Shown piece after piece: positions 27,299 through 38,600 of a DNA stretch of 64,000 nucleotides (the first letter of the stretch is position 1; the number at the start of each line of letters is the position of its first letter). This DNA is from Cohnella rhizoplanae. Its GTDB lineage: Bacteria; Bacillota; Bacilli; Paenibacillales; Paenibacillaceae. Position numbers and translations under genes: made by a program. Below the pieces are notes generated by a model, which worked only from the letters and a program-made list of their open reading frames with translations, was not told the origin of the DNA and searched no databases. The DNA is taken from the NCBI RefSeq assembly GCF_948329515.1, contig NZ_CAOJCN010000008.1:183263-247262 (forward strand), given 5' to 3'.

Positions 27299-27600
27299 CG
27301 CGCCGCCTCCTCGGGTTTTCACTGTTATGTCGCGTGTCGATAAAGGAATGAGGCTTTATTATTCATTTTGCTTAGGGTATCCCCGGTGCCGCTATGGGCG
27401 AATATTAAACAATACAGGCGATCCTTGTCTTCGACGCCGAATCCGGTCTTTTGGAGCAGGATTCTGGTACATTTATTCGTCCCTTAACGATAGGTTACCT
27501 GCCAGAAACAATAAAAAGCATCGTGCATAAACGAAATCCGGCACAAGGCAAGACTCGTTCATGCACGATGCTTAAAGGTTGAAAATAGCAATAGTGGCGA
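27299..27600. other. Intergenic region upstream of the response regulator
   Basis: 302 bp without a gene. The distal part holds the terminator hairpin of the PAS-like gene (27516-27573). The rest must contain the regulator's promoter, but I could not place convincing hexamers. Confidence 0.5.
27516..27573 (-). terminator. Long-armed terminator after the PAS-like gene
   Basis: A perfect 13-bp inverted repeat, AAGCATCGTGCAT (27516-27528) and ATGCACGATGCTT (27561-27573), extended by AACGA/TCGTT after one mismatch. On the minus strand it is followed by TTTTTATT. The loop region is about 20-30 nt, longer than usual. Confidence 0.7.
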
Positions 27601-28086
27601 TCAAATGAACATCGGCTCGATATTTTCGGTCAGCTCGAGCACCCCGACGATCTCCTCGTCCGAGTTGCGGACCGGATAATATACCGTCTGTCCGCGATCG
27701 CGGTTCCGGCGCGTAGGCATTCCCCCGAAGGCCCGCGCAAGCTCCGGCCACAGCTTCTGGATGAGCACGCCCTCCGATGGCAGCGCGCTTCCCGCGACCA
27801 TCACTTCGCAGAGCGCGGGATTCTCCGGCCGCCGGATCCAGAGTGCCGCGTAGGGGCTGCGGGTTGAATCGATCCGCTCCGTCAGCAGCAGTACCCGCTT
27901 CAGGGCGTTGTAGTGATCTTCGACGAAGTCGATCTCGTCGGTGAGCGCGAATTCGCTGTCCGAGTCCGCGACCAGCAGCGGGTATTCTTTGCGCTCCGGC
28001 GGCATGATGTCCTCGAGGAAGTCCCCCGGAAGGAACAAGACGCCCAGCCTGGCTATCTCCATTAAGTCGTACGGCTTCGTCTTCAT
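27601..28086 (-). CDS. Small PAS-like (DUF438-type) protein
   Basis: 161 residues, starting 18 bp after the stop of the DUF4091 gene, so it is part of that operon. The C-terminal segment QTVYYPVRNSDEEIVGVLEL resembles the PAS-like domain found in DUF438 proteins, a sensing fold. The N-terminal half (DLMEIARLGVLFLPGDFLED) is not recognised. There is no signal peptide or membrane span. Why a soluble PAS-like protein is co-transcribed with two glycoside-hydrolase-type genes is unclear; a ligand sensor is one guess. Confidence 0.6.
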   Translation of the reverse strand: MKTKPYDLMEIARLGVLFLPGDFLEDIMPPERKEYPLLVADSDSEFALTDEIDFVEDHYNALKRVLLLTERIDSTRSPYAALWIRRPENPALCEVMVAGSALPSEGVLIQKLWPELARAFGGMPTRRNRDRGQTVYYPVRNSDEEIVGVLELTENIEPMFI

Positions 28087-28104
28087 TTGCGGCTTCGGCC
28101 TCCT

Positions 28105-29886
28105 TTAGCTCAGAATCTCCCACAGCGTCTGCCTCAGATCGTTGAATGCCTCCGGCGCGAGGCTGTTATCGAGCGACGCCCGGGGAGCCTCGCTGAACAT
28201 TTTGTTCTCCCACTCGTACGGCGGCTTATCCAGGAAGTCCGGCTTGCCGGGCCACCATGCCCCGGGCTTAAGGGCGAATGCGGCGGCGATCGCTTCGCCC
28301 ATCCGCGTCCTGCCGTCCGGCTGCTCGTCGATCCACTCCGCCATGCAGTCCGCGACCTGCATCGCGCTCCGGATCGTCTTCAGCCGGATCGACGGGATCG
28401 GTCCCTGGAGACCAAACAGACGGTCGCCAGGATAGAATACCGCGGTGCTGCCCTCCGAATCCGGCGTCTCGTACCAGCGATCTCCCCACTTGGTGCTCTC
28501 CCAGTAGGTGAACCCGTCAATGCCTCTCGCCACGGCGGCGAGCGGAGAGAATACGGTAGCGAGCAGCGACGTGGAGATTCGCTCGGCGCTTCCGTAAGTC
28601 CATATATCGCAGCCGGCCTCGCGAAGCACTTCGACACTCTCCGGGAACCAGGAGAACATCTGCTGATTGACGACCCACAGCTTGATCATGTTCGCGTATT
28701 TGTCGAAATGCAGCCCGTAGCTCCAGCTGGCATCGGTGCGGAAAATAAACTGGGCACCGTCTTCCTTCTCGAGGACGTCCTTGGATAGATCGTAGAAAAT
28801 GTCGTTAATCTTCTCATCCCAGACGAAACGGGTCTCGTCGCCGTCGTACGGGAACAGCTTGTAGCGCTTCTTGTGGTTCAGGAACAGCTCGAACTTGGTG
28901 TTAAGCCATCCCTTCTCGGTGAAGTGCCGGTGGAATTCTTCCATGATTGCCGCGAATTCGGTACGGTAGCCCTTCATCCCGAACTTCGCGTAGTCGGCCG
29001 GCCAGCTGAAGTTGAACGGGAGGTACATGTACGGAATCGGGATCTCGCCCCGCTTGGTTCCTGCGAACGCGGAGCCGTCCAGATAAGGACCGAAGTGCTC
29101 GTCGAACGCCGACCAGTCCTTGACCCGCATCTGCTTGCCCTTGCCTTCCAGCTCGGGAGCGAAGGTAGGGGGCATCTTACCGGAGTGCTGGTACGGCAAA
29201 TAGTGCAGCAGGCAGCGGTGCTCGTGTGCCATACGGTAAAACTGCTGCTCCGTCTTAAAGTAAGTCCCGTCCTCGTACCGGGTCGGATTGTCGCGCAGCG
29301 CGTCCGTCCTGCGCGATATATTGTCGGCGTAGCTGTTGAGGTCGAGGATAATGCGAGACTCGTCCGGTACGGCCGTGCGCAGCACGCGAAGACGAATCTC
29401 GTGCGATTCGGTCTCGCCGCCCGCCGTCACGCGCAGCGCGCCTCGGTATCCGCCCGCCTGCGCGTCGGACGGTACGAACAAGTCTACCCATACGGCGGCG
29501 TATGCTTGGTTCGCGACCCCGTTGCGCGCCGCGATCTGGGACAGACTGCGCGGACCTCCTCCCTCCTGGTCCAGCGGGACCAGCGCATCGGGATAATAGC
29601 GGTCTTTGATACCATGATACCACTGGGCATAGAACTCAAATTCGCCGGCGCCGATCTCGCCCTGCTCGCCCTTCAGCGCCTCGGCTTCGAAACGGATGCC
29701 TTGCACGCCTGCATCGCCCAGCTTCACGACGATCTGGAAGGATACGTAGGCATTGCGAGGCGTCGTCAGCTCCGCGGTCAGCCCGCCCAGTTCCGGGAGC
29801 GTCCGCACGCGGGCCTGGTCTTCGAGCACCTTTCCGGTCTGCGGACAGACGCGGATCATATCGTGGATCAAGTAGCTGCTGCTCAT
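28105..29886 (-). CDS. DUF4091 protein (GH123-like catalytic fold)
   Basis: 593 residues, ATG at 29886 overlapping the beta-mannosidase stop by 4 bp (ATGA). The N-terminal beta-rich part (TPRNAYVSFQIVVKLGDAGV) and the C-terminal region with WVVNQQMFSWFPESVEVLRE, CDIWTYGSAE, IDGFTYWESTKWGD and TAVFYPGD resemble DUF4091 domains, which include the N-acetyl-beta-galactosaminidase family GH123. There is no signal peptide, so it would act inside the cell on imported oligosaccharides with the co-transcribed beta-mannosidase. Exact substrate uncertain. Confidence 0.8.
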   Translation of the reverse strand: MSSSYLIHDMIRVCPQTGKVLEDQARVRTLPELGGLTAELTTPRNAYVSFQIVVKLGDAGVQGIRFEAEALKGEQGEIGAGEFEFYAQWYHGIKDRYYPDALVPLDQEGGGPRSLSQIAARNGVANQAYAAVWVDLFVPSDAQAGGYRGALRVTAGGETESHEIRLRVLRTAVPDESRIILDLNSYADNISRRTDALRDNPTRYEDGTYFKTEQQFYRMAHEHRCLLHYLPYQHSGKMPPTFAPELEGKGKQMRVKDWSAFDEHFGPYLDGSAFAGTKRGEIPIPYMYLPFNFSWPADYAKFGMKGYRTEFAAIMEEFHRHFTEKGWLNTKFELFLNHKKRYKLFPYDGDETRFVWDEKINDIFYDLSKDVLEKEDGAQFIFRTDASWSYGLHFDKYANMIKLWVVNQQMFSWFPESVEVLREAGCDIWTYGSAERISTSLLATVFSPLAAVARGIDGFTYWESTKWGDRWYETPDSEGSTAVFYPGDRLFGLQGPIPSIRLKTIRSAMQVADCMAEWIDEQPDGRTRMGEAIAAAFALKPGAWWPGKPDFLDKPPYEWENKMFSEAPRASLDNSLAPEAFNDLRQTLWEILS

Positions 29887-32447
29887 CGCTTCTCCTCCTG
29901 CGGCTGTGTTTTTTTGGCGTTGAGCGCCGAGACGCGGATATCCGCCGCGGAGACCTCGGTCCCCTTGCGGTTCGTCGCCAGCACCGTCCTGCGCTCGCCG
30001 GGCAGCAGGTTGAAGTAGTTGTCCGAGAACATCGTGTGGTCGATCGGACACTCCAGCTTGACGAACCGGGCGAACGTATCCGTCTCGATCGTGACGAGTA
30101 TCCCTTCCGGCCGCTCTTCGTACGAGACCCGCAGACGGCATGGACTGAACCGCAGATCCTTCTGCTCGGCGAAAAAGTAGTGATTGTCGTAGACGTCGTC
30201 CCGCGCGCTGCGTGCGAACATGAAGTGCGACCGCTTGTTGATAACGCCGAGACGCCATTCAACTTCTTCCGGCGAATACGCGACGATCTGCGCCGAGGAA
30301 TTCGGCGCGACGCGGATCTCGAACGTCTGCTCATAGGTCGGTTGCCCGAAGCAAGTGCGGACGCCGACCGTGATCTTGTCTTCGTATTCCTCGCAGCTGT
30401 CGTTCGTCATCCAGACCGAGATCCGGCCTCCGTCCTCCTTGAACGACAGCAGCAACGGGTGGTAGAAACGGCGGGCATAGTAATAGGAAGCCTTCGGGAA
30501 CAAGTAGTAGTCGATTAAGCTCCAGCTGATGCCCGGCCAGCAGTCGTTGAGCTGCCAGATCAGGGAGCCGCCGTTCTCCGGCTTGCGCCTGCGGAAGTGC
30601 TCGACGCCGAACTTCAGCCCCTCCGCCTGGCACAGCATCGAGAAATCGATGTATTCGTCCAGGTCCCGCGGCAGCCCCGAGTAGCCGGCCATCGTGATCG
30701 ACGCCTTTTCCGGCTCGTAATCCTTGTTGCGGTAATCGACCTCGAAGCTGCCGTAGTAGAGCTCGCCCTCGGGAATATTGCGCCGCAGCGTCTCCTTCAC
30801 CGTGCTCCCGTGGATGCCGAACTCGCTGCTGAACTTGGAGGTGTCGTCCGCGTATCTCCGGTAGGAGATGCCGTACGGCGATACGTCCATCTTGAAGCCC
30901 TCGCCGTAATGCCGCGGATAGACGTCCCCCGCCCATACCGCCCAGTTGTGCGTATCCCCTTCGTCGAAGCTGTTGGGGTCGTTGCCGCCCCATGGCGAGC
31001 TCGGCCAATACAACCGCGTCGGGTCGAGCTTCGCCAGCAGCTCGGGCATCATCTCGTGGAAGATCTTCGCGCCGTAGAAGCGGGTGTCGCTGCGATATCG
31101 CATTTTTTCGCTATGGATGGCCTGGCTCTCGTTGTTGCCTGCCCAGATCGCGATGCACGGATAGCTGCGCAGCGCCTTCACGTTCGCCACGATCTCGGCC
31201 CGCACGCTCGCCATGTACGCCTCGTCGTCGTCCGGCACCTCGCTGCAGGCGAACATGAAGTCCTGCCATACCAGGAGCCCCTGGCGGGAGCATGCCCGGT
31301 AGAACGCCGCCTTCTCGTAGACGCCGCCGCCCCAGACGCGCAGCATGTTCATGTTGGCTTCGCGGGAGAGCGTGACGAGGTCTTCGTAGCGCTCGTCCGG
31401 GATGGCGCCGATGAAGTTGTGGGCGGGGATCCAGTTCGCGCCCTTGGCATATACCTCCTTGCCGTTCAGGACGAACATGAACCGCGGGCTGCCGGCTTCC
31501 GAGCGGAGCCGGACCTCGACGGTGCGGATGCCGACCTCTTCGGTCGCCGTATCGACCAGCTCGCCGTCCGCCTTAAGATTCACGGTGAGCTCGTAGAGGA
31601 AGGGTTCGCCGTGATCGAACGTCCACCAGAGCGACGGACGAGCCACCGTGAACCGGACCTTGACGCTGCCGTCCGTCACGTCCGTCTCGTACCGCATCTC
31701 GGCGTCGCGGCCGCGCAGGATCGCCTCCGCGGTCAGCCGCATATCGCCGCCCCTGTGCCGGACCTCCGCCTCGACCTCGACCTCCGCGCCGTCCGGGCCG
31801 ATCGACAGCGTCTTGAAGTTCAGATGCGCGAGCCGCGCCGCATGCACGACCTTCAGGCGCGCTTCCTTCCAGATGCCGGCGGTTACGATCCGCGGGCTCC
31901 AGTCCCATGAGAAATTGGTCGCGCTCTTGCGCAGCCATATCCGCTCGTAGTTGACCTTGGCCCAGAACCGGGACACGTCCTGCCGCGCCGCGTATTCGAC
32001 GACCGGGTCGAATCGCACGACGAGCACGTTGCCCCGTTCCTTGAGCTTGCCCGAGAGCTCGACCGCGAGGGGCACGAACATATTGTCGGACAAGGCGACC
32101 GATTCCCCGTTTACGAACGCTTCGGCGAGCGTATCGAGGCCGTCGAGTTCCAGCAGCAAGCCCGCGGTCTCCTCCGCTTCCGGACGGTCGAATTCGGTAC
32201 GGTATACCCAGGTTTTCCGTTCGACCCACACGCAGGCCTGATCGTTGGTCGAGTAATACGGGTCCTCGATTCGACCGTGCGCCAGCAGCGTCGAATGCAC
32301 GTCTCCCGGCACCGCGGCTGCCAGCCACTCCGCATCGTCGAAGCCTGTCCTGTGCACGGCGTCCGGGATGTCCTCCCTGCCGTCGAAGCCTTGTATCTTC
32401 CAATTCCGCCCCAGTTCTACAGCATTCGTCTTGATCGGTATCCTCAT
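29883..32447 (-). CDS. GH2 beta-mannosidase
   Basis: 854 residues, ATG at 32447 after GGAAGG. Full GH2 architecture: jelly-roll sugar-binding domain (LELDGLDTLAEAFVNG), Ig-like domain, and TIM barrel with the acid/base Glu in IWAGNNESQ (about residue 441) and the nucleophile Glu in SSEFGIHG (about 541). The segments NFSWDWSPRIVTAGIWK and RVWGGGVYEKAAFY mark the beta-mannosidase branch rather than beta-galactosidase. No signal peptide, so it is cytoplasmic. First gene of an operon with the DUF4091 and PAS-like genes; it probably trims mannose from imported oligosaccharides. Confidence 0.93.
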   Translation of the reverse strand: MRIPIKTNAVELGRNWKIQGFDGREDIPDAVHRTGFDDAEWLAAAVPGDVHSTLLAHGRIEDPYYSTNDQACVWVERKTWVYRTEFDRPEAEETAGLLLELDGLDTLAEAFVNGESVALSDNMFVPLAVELSGKLKERGNVLVVRFDPVVEYAARQDVSRFWAKVNYERIWLRKSATNFSWDWSPRIVTAGIWKEARLKVVHAARLAHLNFKTLSIGPDGAEVEVEAEVRHRGGDMRLTAEAILRGRDAEMRYETDVTDGSVKVRFTVARPSLWWTFDHGEPFLYELTVNLKADGELVDTATEEVGIRTVEVRLRSEAGSPRFMFVLNGKEVYAKGANWIPAHNFIGAIPDERYEDLVTLSREANMNMLRVWGGGVYEKAAFYRACSRQGLLVWQDFMFACSEVPDDDEAYMASVRAEIVANVKALRSYPCIAIWAGNNESQAIHSEKMRYRSDTRFYGAKIFHEMMPELLAKLDPTRLYWPSSPWGGNDPNSFDEGDTHNWAVWAGDVYPRHYGEGFKMDVSPYGISYRRYADDTSKFSSEFGIHGSTVKETLRRNIPEGELYYGSFEVDYRNKDYEPEKASITMAGYSGLPRDLDEYIDFSMLCQAEGLKFGVEHFRRRKPENGGSLIWQLNDCWPGISWSLIDYYLFPKASYYYARRFYHPLLLSFKEDGGRISVWMTNDSCEEYEDKITVGVRTCFGQPTYEQTFEIRVAPNSSAQIVAYSPEEVEWRLGVINKRSHFMFARSARDDVYDNHYFFAEQKDLRFSPCRLRVSYEERPEGILVTIETDTFARFVKLECPIDHTMFSDNYFNLLPGERRTVLATNRKGTEVSAADIRVSALNAKKTQPQEEKR

Positions 32448-32593
32448 CGTCCATTCCTTCCCGGCCTCGCCTCGTACCGCCTTGTGCTATTTAACTATCT
32501 ATCATGTTAGAGAGGACGCCGGTCTTTATAAACCGGACATTGCTGGCTTTTACTGAGTAACTTTTATCCTCCTCCCTACCGGATTCTGCGGCG

Positions 32594-32640
32594 CAAAAAA
32601 AACCGCCGGAGCGGCCCGGAATCGGGCTGCCGCCGGCGGT
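32594..32640 (-). terminator. Terminator of the giant beta-helix gene
   Basis: On the minus strand ACCGCCGG...CCGGCGGT with an inner GC-rich stem is followed by TTTTTTTT. It ends the gene whose stop is at 32662 and insulates the beta-mannosidase operon. Confidence 0.9.
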
Positions 32641-32661
32641 CGGTCGGAAGCGGATTATGGC

Positions 32662-35600
32662 TTAAGGCTCATATACGTTGAATTCGTAAATGCTCCACCA
32701 GGGGGATGCCGCCGCCGTCAGTACGACCTTGATATACTGGGCCGTCTGCACGGGGAAGGTCACGGTCTGCACGTTGCCGCTGCCCGTGCCGCTGGCAACC
32801 GCGGTGCCCCAGTTCGTGCCGTCCGAAGAGACGTACACCTCGTAGGCGCGCGGATAATCGTTGCCGCCCGTCGAGTCTAGCGTGATCTTGTTGAAGGTCT
32901 TGGCCGAGCCCATGTTAACCTGATAATACCTGCCAATGCTCTGCGCTCCGCTCGATGTCCAACGGGTGGTCGCGTTGCCGTCGAGCGCATTGGCCGTCCC
33001 GGAATTCGTCGAGGACGTCGCGGTCCAGCCCGTACGGCTCAGCGCCGCCCCGCTCGAAGGCGTGGCCGATACCTGCGCGGAGTTCGCGCTCTCGCTTCCC
33101 GAAGCAAGGGCGCTGACGACGTAATAGTACGTCGTCCCGTTCGCGACGGCCGGATCGGCATAGACGACGCCGGTCACGCTCGGCGCGACGACGGTGTAAG
33201 GACCCCCGCTGACGGTGCTGCGCTTGACGTTGTAGCCTGCCGCGCCCGCGACGGCCGTCCAGTTAACGGAGACCGTGGCGTTGCCGCCCGTCGCCGTGAC
33301 GCCGGTCGGAGCCGCGAGCGGTATCGTGACGGAAGCCTCGGCGGCATTCGGTCCCGCGCCCGCCGTATTCGCGGCGGAGACGGTGTAGTAATAGGTCGCG
33401 CCGGGCGATGCCGTAGAATCAGTGTACGTATTCGCAGTGAGACCCGTGGCCAGATTCGTATACGGGCCCCCTGCGACCGTCGCCCGCTTCACGGTGTAGC
33501 TCGTCGCGCCGGACACGAGATTCCAGGCCAGCTGGACGTTGCCGCTAACCAAGCCGGCCGTAAGGCCGGTCGGCGCGGCCGGAGTCGCGCTGAGCTCGTC
33601 GGCGCCGATGTCGAAGGCCGAGCCGGACGGACGCGGCTGACCGTCCATGTCGAACGGCACGTCGGCGGGCAGCGCGTAGCCGGCGTCGATCGCCGCCGAG
33701 GCGGTGGCCGCGTTCAGATGGTAGTCGCCGGCGGCCGCATTGACCAGCATGCTCGCGGTGCCGTTCGTAATGTTGTTGCTGCTCGTGGCGGTACCGCCGT
33801 CGCGGGGCTTCACCGCTCTGTCCATCAGGTTGTTGCGGACTTCTCCGTTGCTCGCCGCGTACCTGGACTCCACGGATCCAACGCCGGTCGGAACGCCCAG
33901 GATCGTGTTGTTGTACACCTTGAAGCCGGAAGCCTTGTTCATATATACGCCTGCGTCGTCCGTGACGTACACGACATTGTTGCGCATGATGCCGCCGCGG
34001 TGCTCGAGCGACGTATCGCCATTTCGGAAATACTGCGCCGCGGTTCCGCCGCCGCCGAACGACATGGCGATGAAGCTGTTCTTGAACACGTTGTTCTCGA
34101 CGAGCGTGTCCATGGAGTTGCCTTTGGCGAAGAAGGCATACGCGACGCCGCCGCCGGACTTCTTCGCGTTCTGGAAGGTATTGCCCCGGATGATCCAGCC
34201 CTTGGCCGCGATCAGGTCGACCCCTTCCACGACGCTGCGCGTACCGCCCGCGGTGTAGCCGATCAAGGAGTTCTCGATCGTGCCGTAGTCCGCATAAGGC
34301 AGATCCGGGGAGCCGCCCGAGGTCGACTTGAAGCCGCCCTCTCCGTTGTCCCAGGTCTTCAGATGATCGGCGCGGAAATAATCCGACCCCGAGTTCACCT
34401 GAATCGCATGATAGTAGGAATCGCGGATCGTCATGTTCTTGAACGTGATATAGTCCGAATCGTTAACCTTGAAGTTAATATCCATGCTCGAGGTGTCAAT
34501 GCCCTGGCCGGCGACGACCGTATCGTCGTAGTTCGACGTCGCGCCTTGGATCGTAATATTGTTTTTGCCGTTAATGTTGATCGGCGTCGTCTGGCTGTAC
34601 GTCCCCGCGGCCAACGTGATGATCCGGCCGCCGGCAGGCGCTCCGTTGATCGCCGTCTGCAGCTGGGCCAGCGACGTGACCGTCACGCTGTCCGGCGTCG
34701 GCGCGACGGTCGCCGCGCCGACGGGGTTGGACAGCCCGCCGTAGTTGCCGCCGTCATCGTACGTCTTGACCGCGAAGTAGTAGGTCACGCCCGTCTGGAG
34801 CTGATTGACCTGGTACTTCATCGCCTGGCCCGGGCTCTTCTGCGCCAGCTCATCCTCCGCCTGCGTAGCCGCCGCCCAATGGGCTTCGGTCGTGATCGGC
34901 GAAGTCGAATACCGGACTTCGTAGCCCTCCGCCATGCCGGCATTGCCGTCGTTGCCCGGCGCCGTCCAGGTCAGCTGCATGCTGCGCGGGCCCGGGTTCA
35001 TCGCCTGCAGATCGGCGATCGCCGCAGGCGGCGTCGGATCGTTGGCCGCCGTCGTGACAGGCACCACGTTGGACAGGGACGAGGCGTTGGACGTCTCGTC
35101 GAAGGTGCGCATCGCGAAGTACAGCGCCGAGCCCGAGGGCAGTCCGGTTACCGCCAGCGTCTGCGTCGTGCCCGCGAGCGCCGGAGCCGGCTCGTTCGTC
35201 AGCCGCACCGCATCGTTCCAGTTGTTCTCCGAGATGCTGGACGTATGGTACCGGATGTCGTAGGAGGCCGCAGTGCCGGTCGTGCCGTCATCGCCCGGAG
35301 CGGTCCACGACAGATTGGTCGACTTCCAGGTCGTACCGGATGCGGACAGATTCGTGATCGCGCCCGGCGCCGTCGCATCCCCGGGATTCGCATACACCTC
35401 AAGCTCGACGGGGGTATTGACCAGATTCGTCTCCCCGGTGGCTCTCACATGTCCGTTGGCCCAGGATCTTACGTACCTGGCACTGACGGGCGTCGTCAGC
35501 ACGATGTTTTTGCCCGAGCCGTCGGTCGGCTCCTGGTAAGCCGCATCGCTGCCCGCGCCGAGTCCCGCCGTGTTGTCGGTGTCGTTGTTGAAGACCGTCG

Positions 35601-38600
35601 TGACGCCGGTTGCGAACGTCGGATCGTTGGACAGCTGCACGACATGGTCGCGCCCCGTTCTGGCGATGCCCGAGGTTCCTCCCCAGTCGTTCAGAACGTT
35701 GATCCGGCTGATCGCGTAGGCCTGACCGAGGTCTACCTGCACCCACTTGGGACCGTCGGCGACGCTGATGAGCGCGTACGCGCCCGAGCCCCGCGCGCCG
35801 TCCGTCACGACCGAGACGGAGACCGTGCCGTTGGTCGTCGCGGGCTTGCCGAACGCGACGTTGACGGTCGACTCCAGCACGGTCTGCGCCGTGTTCGACA
35901 GGATCGACTCGTTGTTCGCGTTGTCGCGGGTCTTCATGGCGAAGTAATACGTCGTGCCCGTCGTCAGCCCAAGCACCGTGAAGCTCTGCGCGGTGCCGGC
36001 CGCCTGAGGCGTCGGCTCGCCGATCGCTTGGGTGGCGCTGCTCCAGTTCGACGCGGTGATCGGAGACGTGCTGTAGCGGACGTCGTATTGCGTCGCCGTA
36101 CGCTCATTGCCGTCGTCGCCGGGCGCCGTCCACGAGAGCGTGGCGCTGGTCATCGTCTTGGCCGTGACGGCGAGATCTTCGGTCCGCGCGGGCGCGAACG
36201 TATCCGTCGCGCTCAAGACGAGGTATGGCCGGTTGTAGGCGTTCTCGGTGCTGGAGAATGTCACCGAGCTCGCCTGGACGAGCGGGTCGTGCAGCTTGAA
36301 GGATACGGTGTGATCCGACATCTGGGCGTTCACGAACGCCGTGACGTCGAATTCGTACCAGCCGGGCTGGCTGACCGTGATCTCGCCCAGATCGACCGCG
36401 CCGGTCTCGCTCGGGCGGGTGGTGTTGGTCACGGTGCTCTCCGTCCAAGCGTCGTCAAGGAGCCCCGTGACCGTGACGCCCCAGGTCTTGCTCGGCTTGT
36501 TTTGCGCGAACAGCTTGAGCGTCGCGCGCTCCGCCGCCGTGCCTGCGAAGCCGGAATAGCCTGCCTTGACATAACCGTTGTAGACGCTGTTGCCGTTATT
36601 CTGGATGATGAGGGTAGTCGACGTGCCGTATGCGGCGCCGCCGGCGAAGTTCACGTCGTCGGTCGGCGTAAACTCGGTAGCCGAGCTTGCCTGCATCGTG
36701 ACGGAAGCCACGTTGGACAGCCCAGAGACGTTGCCCTGGTCGTCGATCGTCTTCATCGCGGCGTAGACGGTCGCGCCCGCCGTCGGTCCTTCGACCTTGA
36801 GCGTCTGCGCCGTCCCGCCCGCCGCCGGCTGCGGCAAGCTGTAAATCTTCTGGGCGCTGTCCCAGTTGGCATCCGTTATATTGCTGTTCGAATAGCGGAT
36901 GTCGTAGGCATACGCCGTGCCGGTCGTGCCGTCGTCTCCCGGCGCGGTCCACGTGAGCGTGAACGTGCGAGAGGTCGGGCTGCTCGCGGTCAAGCTCGTC
37001 GTCGTCGCCGGCGGCGTCGTCTCGCTCGGCGCGAACTCGTCGGCCCCGACGTCGTACGCGCTGCCGTACGGACGGGCTTCGCCGTACATGTCGGTCGGCA
37101 CGTCGGCAAGCGTCGTGCCGACGTCGCGGGCTGCCATTCCGTTGAACGGATGCAGGCGATAGTCGCCGCCCGCCGGATCGACCAGCCAGCTTGCCGTAGC
37201 GCCCGTGATGTTGTTGCTCGCGACGGAAGTGCCGCCGTCGCGGTTTTTGACGGTCCCGGTCATCAGGTTGTTGCGGACCTCGCCGCTCGTGCCCGCGAAT
37301 CTGGGCTCGACGGCGCCGACGCCGGAGCCGGTGTTCAGGATCGTGTTGTTATACACCTTGTAGCCGTTGGCCTTGTTCAGATAGATGCCCGTATCCGTAG
37401 CGCCGAAGACGACATTGTTGCGGATGATGCCGCCGCGATGCTCGTAGGTCTGGTCCTGGTTGCGGAAGAAGGTCGCCCCCGTGCCGCCGCCGCCGAACGA
37501 CATGGCGACAAAGCTGCCTACGATCACGTTGTTCTCGAAGATCGTGTCGATGGAGTTCCCCTTGGCGAAAATGCCGTAGCCTCCGCCGTTACTCGACGTC
37601 TTGGCGTTCTCGACGCGATTGCCGCGGATGATCCAGCCCTTGGAGGCGATCAGGTCGATGCCTTCCACGACGCCGCGCATGCCGCTCGTGGTGTAGCCGA
37701 TCAGCGAGTTCTCGATGATGCCGTAGTCGGTGTAGCCGCTGCCTCCGTTGATGTCGAAGGTCGTCTTGAAGCCGCCTTCTCCGTTGTCCCAAGTCTTGAG
37801 GCCGTCGGCATGGAAATACTTCGAGCCCAGATTGACCTGGATGGCATGATAATAGGAATCCTGGATCGTCATGTTCTTAAACGTGACATAATCGGAGTCG
37901 TTGACCTTGAAGTTGATGTCGAGCGAGCTGTTGTTGATGCCCTGCCCCTTCACGACCGTCGCCGTGTAATTGTTCGCGGCGCCCTGGATCGTGATGTTGT
38001 TCTTGCCTGTAATCGTGATCGGCGTCGACTGGGTGTAGGTGCCCGCCGCCAGCGTGATGACGCGGCCTCCGGCAGGCGCGCCGTTGATCGCCGTCTGAAG
38101 CGCGGAGAGCGAGGTCACCGTGACGGCGTCGGCCGTCGGCGTCGCGATCGTGGCAGAGGCGGAGTTGGAGAGTCCCGAGACGTTGCCTACGCCGTCCGTC
38201 GTCCGGACCGCGAAGTAATAGAGCGTCCCCGGCGTCAGCTCCGTCACCTTGAAGTGCATGGGCGTACCCGCGGTCGGCTGCGGCATCTCGCCCTCCGCCT
38301 GCGTCGCGGACGCCCAGTTGGACAAGGTGATCGGCGAGGTCGAATAGCGGACGTCGTAGCTCGCGGCCTTGCCGTTCGTGCCGTCGTCGCCCGGCGCGGT
38401 CCACGTCAGCCTGACGGACTTGAACATCGCCTGCGTCGCCTGCAGGTTCGAGATGGCGGCCGGCGCCACCGTATCCGCCGTCGGCGTCGTGACGGTCGCG
38501 ACGTTCGAGATCGGCGAGTCGTTGACGAGGTCCTTCGCCTTCAGCGCGAAGTAATACGTCGTACCTGGCGTCAGTCCGGCCACCGTGAAGGATTCGGCCG

